Below, piece after piece: positions 6,109 through 10,583 of a DNA stretch of 10,583 bases; position 1 is the stretch's first letter; every line of letters starts with the position of its first letter. This stretch comes from Candidatus Bathyarchaeota archaeon (GTDB taxonomy: Archaea > Thermoproteota > Bathyarchaeia > Bathyarchaeales > UBA233), in contig JAMDCS010000104.1 in assembly GCA_023488835.1 (NCBI GenBank), positions 1 through 10,583 on the forward strand, written 5' to 3'. The notes under the pieces were generated by a model. That model was not told where the DNA came from and searched no databases. It saw only the letters and a list, made by a program, of their open reading frames with translations. Made by a program: the position numbers and the translations under genes.

Positions 6109-6333
6109 TTGTTAAAATTGAGAAAGCACCATATATTCGTAATCATTATTTTTTACTTTTTTGCTCAGATTGCTTTGGTTAGCGCCCAAACCACTTTACC
6201 GACTCCAACGCCTGAGAGTCAAAACTTAATCGGCACCACAGTCGCCGCAGCCATCCTGATTGTACTTTTTGCATTCATTGCTTATGCGGGTTTTCGGGTA
6301 GTTAAAAAGTGGAGCAGAACGGAAGCGGATTAA
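6109..6333 (+). CDS. Small protein with signal peptide and one carboxy-terminal TM
   Basis: I do not recognise this family. From TTG 6109 the product is 74 residues. A basic start (LKLRKHH) leads into a hydrophobic stretch ending ALVSAQ, which looks like a cleavable signal peptide. A short Thr/Pro linker (TTLPTPTPESQN) follows, then a 20-residue membrane helix and a basic tail (RVVKKWSRTEAD). The mature protein would be a tiny membrane anchor with little outside the cell. The start is uncertain: GTG 6082 gives 83 residues but overlaps the TATA box, while TTG 6118 would remove three more residues. The stop overlaps that of the convergent DUF998-like gene, and a run of seven T follows at once. 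It could be an accessory subunit or a secreted-protein remnant. Confidence 0.6.
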   Translation: MLKLRKHHIFVIIIFYFFAQIALVSAQTTLPTPTPESQNLIGTTVAAAILIVLFAFIAYAGFRVVKKWSRTEAD

Positions 6334-6914
6334 ACCGTTTTTTTAAGTATTTTTGCTGACAACACAATTACCCAAGCTGAAATTGCGGCAGCTGAAACCG
6401 CTTCAGGAATAGCAACTTCAGGCACATAATGAATTGTAAATTCAAGTATCCAGACAGCAGCTGCGAACAGGGCAATGCCAACCGTGAATACTGCCAACCG
6501 CCTCTTGCCGCCACGCCAAAACGCACCTGTCCAAATCAGACCAGCAATCGGCGCTAAAACAAAAAACGCCACTGACACCAAGTAATGCGTGGGCCGAAAA
6601 CTCTCATTAAACACACCAATAAGAACTAACGCGATTGTTGCAGCGGCAAAGAAACCTGAACCTATCTTGCCCAGCAAGCTTTTTTTGGCAAAACCGTACA
6701 AGCCCAACACAGCAAACAGAATCCCGAAAACTCCTGCACCGCAGATTCCAACTGTAAAAAGCGTGCTGGTTATGCCCTCGACGACGCCAAGGTCGCTTAA
6801 TGCGTTGTTTGTCCAGCTAAACGCTGGGTAAGATGCGATGGCTAAAGAGATGAAGATGATTGCTGTTATGGGTGAGAGGACTCCTGCTATTGCGCCTACA
6901 CGGTTTGTCTGCAT
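6330..6914 (-). CDS. DUF998-like six-helix membrane protein
   Basis: A 194-residue integral membrane protein resembling the archaeal DUF998 family, whose function is unknown. About six helices are visible (near 9-28, 52-73, 81-101, 109-131, 139-160 and 171-190). The signature is FSWTNNALSDLG (32-43), just after the first helix, and a second conserved-looking stretch is FNESFRPTHYLVS (102-114). The tail is basic (KILKKTV). The start is ATG 6914-6912. A TTTAAG element (about 6928-6935, leftward) might be its TATA box but sits rather close. The gene converges on the small membrane-protein gene with overlapping stop codons. There is no enzymatic motif. The family call rests on the SW-NALSDLG motif and topology. 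Confidence 0.75.
   Translation of the reverse strand: MQTNRVGAIAGVLSPITAIIFISLAIASYPAFSWTNNALSDLGVVEGITSTLFTVGICGAGVFGILFAVLGLYGFAKKSLLGKIGSGFFAAATIALVLIGVFNESFRPTHYLVSVAFFVLAPIAGLIWTGAFWRGGKRRLAVFTVGIALFAAAVWILEFTIHYVPEVAIPEAVSAAAISAWVIVLSAKILKKTV
6338..6344 (+). terminator. T7 terminator after the small gene
   Basis: Seven consecutive T begin four bases after the TAA at 6331-6333. The tract lies inside the 3' end of the convergent gene, where it encodes the Lys-Lys of that protein's tail. Confidence 0.4.
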
Positions 6915-7087
6915 AGTCAGTGACCGCTTAAACCTATGTAGTTGCTACCTTAAGAGTTTGTTCTGGTATGGCAAGAAACTGTGTGAGAATTCAGGGTAAA
7001 ACCGTTGGTTGGTGGAATTGATTATGGTGGTTGTCAGTATGTTGTTCCTTGTTGTCTGGTTTTTGAGGTTGGCAAGTTAAACTTGAA
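6915..7087. promoter_or_regulatory. Intergenic gap before the DUF998-like gene
   Basis: A 173-bp gap between two leftward genes. It should contain the 3' end of the 7088-7654 message and the promoter of the DUF998-like gene. TTTAAG (about 6928-6935) and CTTAAG (about 6950-6955), read leftward, are possible box elements, neither convincing. The middle is markedly G/T-rich on the plus strand (C/A-rich in the transcribed sense). Confidence 0.3.
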
Positions 7088-7654
7088 TCATGGAAGGATA
7101 TGGGCTGTTGTTTTTAAGCGATTTGCAACTAGACCATTGTTTTTGGTTTTTTTCGCCCAAGTCCAAAACAATAGGGCCACAATTGCAATTCTGATATAGA
7201 TCGATAAAGCCATCATCCACGAATAAACAGGGATAAACGCGAAACCTAAGTTTAGGCTGAAAAGCTGTGTCCCCTGTGGGATTAGCCAATTGCTGTAGTA
7301 CCAGTTAATGTCAAGGGGTAACCCAAAAAGAAACTTTAAGCCACCATAGAAGACGTCGTTCATAAGCGAAGCCGTTAATCCTAAACCCAGCGTTAGTCGC
7401 CAGTTGGTCAGGTTTTGCAGGGAGAAGCCTACGAAAGGTAGGAAATACATCAGTACGAGCCATAAGTGGTACCCGTTTTGGCTGCTGCCTGCGGTGATGA
7501 TGTCGATGTAGTTTATGAAGAATAATCCGTAGAACGCGGAAAACGCAATTAATGAGGTGAGTTTGTTTTCTAAGCCACCTGTGAAGAATAGGCTGCTTTT
7601 TAGTTGTTTTAATGCAGGTAGGCAGATGTTTTTTGCGTTTTCAGCTGTTTTCAC
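7088..7654 (-). CDS. Multi-TM membrane protein, family not recognised
   Basis: A 188-residue hydrophobic protein I cannot place. A soluble amino segment of about 30 residues (with Lys-rich KQLKS) precedes about five helices (near 32-50, 60-78, 86-106, 131-150 and 152-168), and a basic tail follows (WAKKTKNN...). The most distinctive stretch lies between helices: NDVFYGGLKFLFGLPLDINW, then YYSNWLIPQG (99-128), rich in aromatic and Asn/Asp residues and probably the conserved face. The start is taken as GTG 7654-7652: a TATA box at 7688-7681 is centred 30 nt upstream, so the message would be nearly leaderless, and no internal Met occurs before residue 69. The gene is 173 bp from the DUF998-like gene on the same strand. 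No function is suggested. Confidence 0.7.
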   Translation of the reverse strand: MKTAENAKNICLPALKQLKSSLFFTGGLENKLTSLIAFSAFYGLFFINYIDIITAGSSQNGYHLWLVLMYFLPFVGFSLQNLTNWRLTLGLGLTASLMNDVFYGGLKFLFGLPLDINWYYSNWLIPQGTQLFSLNLGFAFIPVYSWMMALSIYIRIAIVALLFWTWAKKTKNNGLVANRLKTTAHILP

Positions 7655-7680
7655 TGAAACCCCTGCGTTTTGGGTTTTCT

Positions 7681-7688
7681 CTTATAAA
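7681..7688 (-). promoter_or_regulatory. TATA box of the 7654 gene, leaderless
   Basis: Read leftward it is TTTATAAG, preceded by an A-rich run, a good archaeal box. The centre-to-GTG distance of about 30 nt leaves 0-4 nt of leader, which supports the GTG start. Confidence 0.6.
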
Positions 7689-7709
7689 CTTTTTTTGTTT
7701 TTGATGTAT

Positions 7710-7794
7710 TTTTTGCGGGGTTTTATGAGCAAAAACACTCAGTCACATTCGGAACCTGAATACTTTTTGCGGGGGCGGAAAAACACAGAGTGCC
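7710..7794. repeat. Two direct copies of a TTTTTGCGGGG...AAAAACAC element
   Basis: TTTTTGCGGGG occurs at 7710-7720 and 7764-7774. Each copy is followed within about a dozen bases by AAAAACAC (7731-7738; 7780-7787) and then AGT. Copy one can fold as TTTTTGC / GCAAAAA with a 12-base loop; copy two has a shorter matching stem. They lie upstream of the 7681-7688 TATA box and downstream of the SelB-like gene. Confidence 0.55.
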
Positions 7795-7810
7795 CTTCGT
7801 CACGACACTG

Positions 7811-7837
7811 AAATTTAAAAAATGTAAAAAGAAAAGG
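7811..7837 (-). terminator. T-rich terminator of the SelB-like gene
   Basis: Read leftward, shortly after the stop at 7846, come several T-runs (CCCTTTTCTTTTTACATTTT, then more T). This is a typical hairpin-free archaeal end signal. Confidence 0.5.
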
Positions 7838-7845
7838 GCAGCTAT

Positions 7846-8805
7846 CTAAGAGAGCTCGATTGTTCCTGCAACACGCAGTTTAGCGCCTTCCAGATACATC
7901 AACACCGCCTTGTCGCCAGGGCTATAAACCAGCGGCTTATCCAGCACCAAGGTCAGAGCGGGTTTTTTGATGTCGCCGCCTTCAGAGGCTGCTTCTACTT
8001 TGGCTGTGATGAATTGTGCCCAGTGGCCAACATGTATGACCATGCCGGTTTTGATGGGGGTTTGCCAGTACTTTACAAGCGAGGCAGTAGTTTGCAGTTT
8101 ATTGGAGGTTTTAACGTTGGGGTCGTTGGTTAAGACAACGCCGCGGTCAACGTCTTCCACCTCAACGTTTTTGAGCGCGAATCCTACTCGGTCGCCAAAG
8201 TTTGCGGTTTCATATTCGTCATCATGCTTCTGGATAGAACGCACCTCAGCCACTTTAGAGCTGGGCATAGCTTTCAGCTTTGCATGTTTCACGACTGTTC
8301 CGTTAACAACAATGCCCAGAACGACTACGCCGACCCCTTTCACGTTGAAAGCGTGGTCAACTGGCACTGTCCCAACCGCCTGCCCTTCGACGGGTTTTAC
8401 TTGGGCGGCTTCAGCGAGAAGTTTCTCACGCAACGCGTTTGTGTCGTCGGTTACGAATTCGAAGCCTTCTATGGGGGTGCCTTTGATGAGGGGTTCGATT
8501 TTTTCTTTGGGTATATAGTTGCGGAGTACGAAGTAGCCGCTTTTAATGCCACTGCACTGCAGCATGACTAGTTGTTCGCCGAACTCGGCGTTTACTGCAT
8601 CCACGACAACTATGGCTTTGGTGGCTAATGCGCATGCATAGAATAGGGGCGCTAACCGTTCAGGATAGCGGGTTGGTTCAATCATGGTTATTGTGGCTTC
8701 GCCTTTTTTGAGGTCATAAAGCGAGATATCTGTAGAGGTTCCTTTCTTGCCGATTCCACCGGCATATCCAACTGCGCCTAAAACAGCAACGGTGATGTTT
8801 CCCAT
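7846..8805 (-). CDS. SelB/EF-Tu-like protein with degenerate GTPase domain
   Basis: A 319-residue paralogue of archaeal SelB/EF-Tu-type elongation factors. The amino part (1-130) keeps the Rossmann-like layout but has lost the G motifs: the P-loop is replaced by GYAGGIGKKGTSTD (13-26), DxPGH by IEPTRYPERLAP (42-53) and NKxD by LRNY (94-97), while IVVVDA (65-70) remains. Domain 2 is well preserved: VPVDHAFNVKGVGVVVLG (147-164), then LKAMPSSK, RSIQKHDDEYETANFGDRVG and DVDRGVVL. A domain-3-like beta barrel follows (about 225-319: KTGMVIHVGHWAQFITAKVE, PLVYSPGDKAVLM). GTP hydrolysis is therefore unlikely; binding of tRNA, mRNA or the ribosome through domains 2 and 3 is possible. I recall similar decayed-G-domain proteins in methanogens, so this is probably a conserved archaeal family, not a local pseudogene. 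The start is ATG 8805 with a weak AGG 10 nt upstream. Confidence 0.85.
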   Translation of the reverse strand: MGNITVAVLGAVGYAGGIGKKGTSTDISLYDLKKGEATITMIEPTRYPERLAPLFYACALATKAIVVVDAVNAEFGEQLVMLQCSGIKSGYFVLRNYIPKEKIEPLIKGTPIEGFEFVTDDTNALREKLLAEAAQVKPVEGQAVGTVPVDHAFNVKGVGVVVLGIVVNGTVVKHAKLKAMPSSKVAEVRSIQKHDDEYETANFGDRVGFALKNVEVEDVDRGVVLTNDPNVKTSNKLQTTASLVKYWQTPIKTGMVIHVGHWAQFITAKVEAASEGGDIKKPALTLVLDKPLVYSPGDKAVLMYLEGAKLRVAGTIELS

Positions 8806-9218
8806 GTAAATCAGACCTGTTATTTGGCATTGTTGAAGAGAGTCCTAAAGATAAGCGTTATGAATATACAGAGACATTTTTTCATCCTTCAAGAACTCGG
8901 GCAAGAGTGAAGCTACATTCTGCCTAACACGTTACAATTCTTATAGCCAACTTTCCTGGGACATAGCTAAATCGCAAAAATAGCCTTAGCTAGAGATTAA
9001 TGGTTTAAGAGCCTAAACAGGATAATATCCAAAATGTGATATGTATAAAATTTTGCGTTGCAGCGGCGTTATGAAAAGCTTTGCTTGCTATATCCGGCAA
9101 TCATAACTTGCATTGATCTCGAAGGAAAGTTTTTGTTTAAAAACTGAAAAATAGGAAATAGCCCTTTTCGTGAATCACGCCACATCATTTCGCAAATTAA
9201 TAAACACTTAACAGTTTT
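8806..9218. other. 413-bp AT-rich gap with hairpins and an orphan TATA box
   Basis: No protein gene is visible. The gap contains the promoter of the leftward SelB-like gene (not clearly defined; TTATCTTTA near 8846-8854 is a weak candidate). It also holds a stem TAGCTAA/TTAGCTA (8964-8970, 8986-8992), a stem GTTTA/TAAAC (9003-9007, 9014-9018) and a rightward TATA-like GTATAAAAT (9043-9051). Further right are an inverted repeat GTTATGA/TCATAAC (9068-9074, 9101-9107) and a tight hairpin AGTTTTT-GTTT-AAAAACT (9128-9145). A small RNA between about 9073 and 9138 is conceivable. Confidence 0.4.
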
Positions 9219-10046
9219 TTATATTATTAATGTTTGCCACTTCTTATCCTCATTTATTCTTATTATAAGGTCATGTATTGGCTTTAGCGAAACTTCGGTT
9301 CCTTTTTCTCCATGATTTGCGTAATCAAAAGGATTATCCAAATCCTTAATCAAGATAACCATGTAAATAACTAGAAAGGACACGGCTACGGTGAAGAATA
9401 ATGCTTCATAAAAGGGCTCGATTTTAATGATAAGCAAGCCTAACACGACAACAAAAGCAAGCACTTCAACGATTGCATATGCTGACTGGATAAACGACAG
9501 GTCCCGGATATTATCCGTACGGATTATCGTTTTTCTTAGGTTGCTTTGTTCATTTTTCAACTGTGAAAGAAAACTAGCATTCATAATATTCTCAAAATCT
9601 GAAAAGTAGTCATTCATCTGGTGCAATTTTCTAATAATATCTCTTGTCTTCTCTTTTCTGTAAAACCAATCAATTAAAGACTTTAGAAAATCGTTGTAAT
9701 AAACTATAAAATCGTTTGTTGCCTTGCAAGCTTTGTTTTTGTTAAGAATATAAGATTCGTCATAAATGGTCTCTAAGCTGGCGGCCATATCTCCAGGTAT
9801 TCTTTCGCTTTCTCTATAATCGGAAATAACACCAGAAATTAAAAAACCTAACAAAAAAGTCGTTGCAGCTATAATGCTTGTAAATAAGGCATTTAAGCCC
9901 ACAACTTCAAGGCCAAAATAATGGAAAGCCAGCTTGGAAAAAAGAATCACAACTAAAATAGGCAGAGTTTTAATTAAAAGGTGCCATTTTTTTGTTTTGG
10001 ACGATATACTGCCTAACCGGATTTTTAAAAAATTATTGGCAAACAT
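9219..10046 (-). CDS. Bestrophin-like / DUF4239-like membrane protein
   Basis: A 275-residue protein with two amino-terminal helices (about 24-45 and 52-74), a soluble helical middle (75-190) and two carboxy helices (about 192-208 and 214-233). The segment GFLISGVISDYRESERIPGD (67-86) and the closing LIKDLDNPFDY (232-242), followed by EVSLKPIHDL, match the layout of bestrophin-like/DUF4239 proteins. In that group D-x-PF after the last helix is typical. Channel activity is inferred only from the resemblance and is unproven. The start is ATG 10046-10044, with AAGGAG about 11 nt upstream. It overlaps the end of the upstream P-type ATPase gene by 14 bp, so the two are an operon with probable translational coupling. 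Base composition is AT-richer than in the nuo region. Confidence 0.7.
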   Translation of the reverse strand: MFANNFLKIRLGSISSKTKKWHLLIKTLPILVVILFSKLAFHYFGLEVVGLNALFTSIIAATTFLLGFLISGVISDYRESERIPGDMAASLETIYDESYILNKNKACKATNDFIVYYNDFLKSLIDWFYRKEKTRDIIRKLHQMNDYFSDFENIMNASFLSQLKNEQSNLRKTIIRTDNIRDLSFIQSAYAIVEVLAFVVVLGLLIIKIEPFYEALFFTVAVSFLVIYMVILIKDLDNPFDYANHGEKGTEVSLKPIHDLIIRINEDKKWQTLII

Positions 10047-10583
10047 TATCCGAGGTGCTCCTTTTTCGCTTTCTTACTACAAATTTCTTTATTTCCTCAA
10101 ATAAAAGGATCAAAGCACTGGCTGGCAATACTATACTCCATCCAAATATTCCGAGGCTGACTGTACTGAAGGGTTCTTGAAAAACAGGTACCTCTACTAT
10201 TACAAAGACAAGGGTTAGCATTGCGAACAAAGAAACAAGTAGGTATTTGTTGTTTTTTGGAGAGGCGTAGAAATGTCCATCTGAGAATCTACAGTTGAAC
10301 GCGTTGAATAACTGCATGATTACAAAAACTGAAAAAGCCCCTGTTAACGCTAATGCTGGCATGTAGGCTTCAAAGACGAAGTAAACCCCGACCGTAACTA
10401 GCATCATAACCACTGCGGAGAGAAAGATAGATTTCGCTGTTTTAAGGGTCAGTATACTTTTTATTCTCAGAGGTTTTTGATCCATAACGCCTTTGGCTGC
10501 TTTCTCAAATCCTAAGGCCAACGCTGGCGGCCCATCCATGACAAAGTTGATGAATAATATTTCTATAGAAGCCACCAAATAGG
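10033..10583 (-). CDS. P-type Ca/Mn-transporting ATPase, carboxy-terminal part (amino part outside window)
   Basis: This is the carboxy-terminal membrane domain of a type II cation-pumping P-type ATPase; the catalytic part lies beyond 10583 and the frame is open to the edge. The opening IEILFINFVMDGPPALALGF is the M6 block. It has the metal-binding Asn and Asp in the order N-x-x-MD, with Met where SERCA has Thr, and DGPPA as in SPCA/PMR1 pumps, so a single-site Ca2+/Mn2+ pump is most likely. After MDQKPLR come the M7-M10 helices, including LFNAFNCRFSDGHF (the QLFNAFNCR motif of this family), and a basic tail KKFVVRKRKRS. About 183 residues are visible. The TTG near 10578 is not the real start. 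The gene shares an operon with the downstream bestrophin-like gene, overlapping it by 14 bp. Confidence 0.9.
   Translation of the reverse strand, partial: YLVASIEILFINFVMDGPPALALGFEKAAKGVMDQKPLRIKSILTLKTAKSIFLSAVVMMLVTVGVYFVFEAYMPALALTGAFSVFVIMQLFNAFNCRFSDGHFYASPKNNKYLLVSLFAMLTLVFVIVEVPVFQEPFSTVSLGIFGWSIVLPASALILLFEEIKKFVVRKRKRSTSDNVCQ

Noticed and set aside
7005..7289. Short frames on both strands around the 3' end of the 7088-7654 gene
   Set aside because: They mostly overlap the membrane-protein gene in other frames and have no initiation signals or domains.
7967..8571. Antisense frames of 115 and 183 codons opposite the SelB-like gene
   Set aside because: The other strand encodes a recognisable conserved protein with a good start; these have Ser/Thr-rich or arbitrary composition.
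7846..8805. True selenocysteine factor SelB
   Set aside because: All nucleotide-binding motifs are missing and the protein lacks the length and carboxy extension expected; only the domain 2/3 similarity remains.
1..10583. CRISPR array, insertion sequence or prophage
   Set aside because: No regularly spaced repeats, transposase, integrase or phage structural gene is visible.

Overview
The window looks like chromosomal DNA from an anaerobic archaeon. The support is: TATA-box promoters placed just ahead of genes, some apparently leaderless; frequent GTG and TTG starts; a SelB/EF-Tu-like protein with a decayed GTPase domain; a COG1856-type radical SAM protein; a DUF3786 protein; and complex I-like (Fpo/Nuo) membrane subunits. 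Bathyarchaeia or a related lineage would fit, but that placement is a guess from gene style, not a phylogenetic result. There is no rRNA, tRNA, CRISPR array, insertion sequence or phage gene that I can support.

Layout. At the left edge a PrxQ-type peroxiredoxin is cut by the window (1-248, minus). It is divided by a structured 295-bp gap from a rightward pair of antiporter-like complex I subunits, NuoL/FpoL (544-2532) and NuoM/FpoM (2534-4075). These are followed 77 bp later by a DUF3786 protein (4153-4740). After a 332-bp gap with two TATA boxes comes a radical SAM protein (5073-6059) and a small signal-peptide/one-TM protein (6109-6333). The small gene converges on a leftward set: a DUF998-like six-TM protein (6330-6914), an unrecognised multi-TM protein (7088-7654) and the SelB-like pseudo-GTPase (7846-8805). 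A 413-bp AT-rich gap with hairpins precedes the last leftward operon: a Ca/Mn-type P-type ATPase (10033-10583, amino end outside the window) overlapping by 14 bp a bestrophin-like/DUF4239-like membrane protein (9219-10046).

How the genes fit together. NuoL and NuoM are proton- or sodium-translocating modules of a respiratory complex whose remaining subunits, including NuoN, are not here, so they must be encoded elsewhere or work in an unusual assembly. Both carry substitutions at positions that are normally charged in the ion path. DUF3786 and the radical SAM protein are typical of strict anaerobes, and the peroxiredoxin would detoxify peroxides. The ATPase and bestrophin-like pair suggests ion homeostasis.

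The observations most worth a second look are: the NuoL-NuoM pair without NuoN and its altered ion-path residues; a tandem duplication in the NuoL carboxy-terminal helix; a perfect 20-bp inverted repeat that reaches base 1 (possible assembly fold-back); the decayed GTPase; paired stem-loop repeats at 7710-7794; and a possible small transcript in the 8806-9218 gap. I see no clear evidence of a wholly new multi-gene system.
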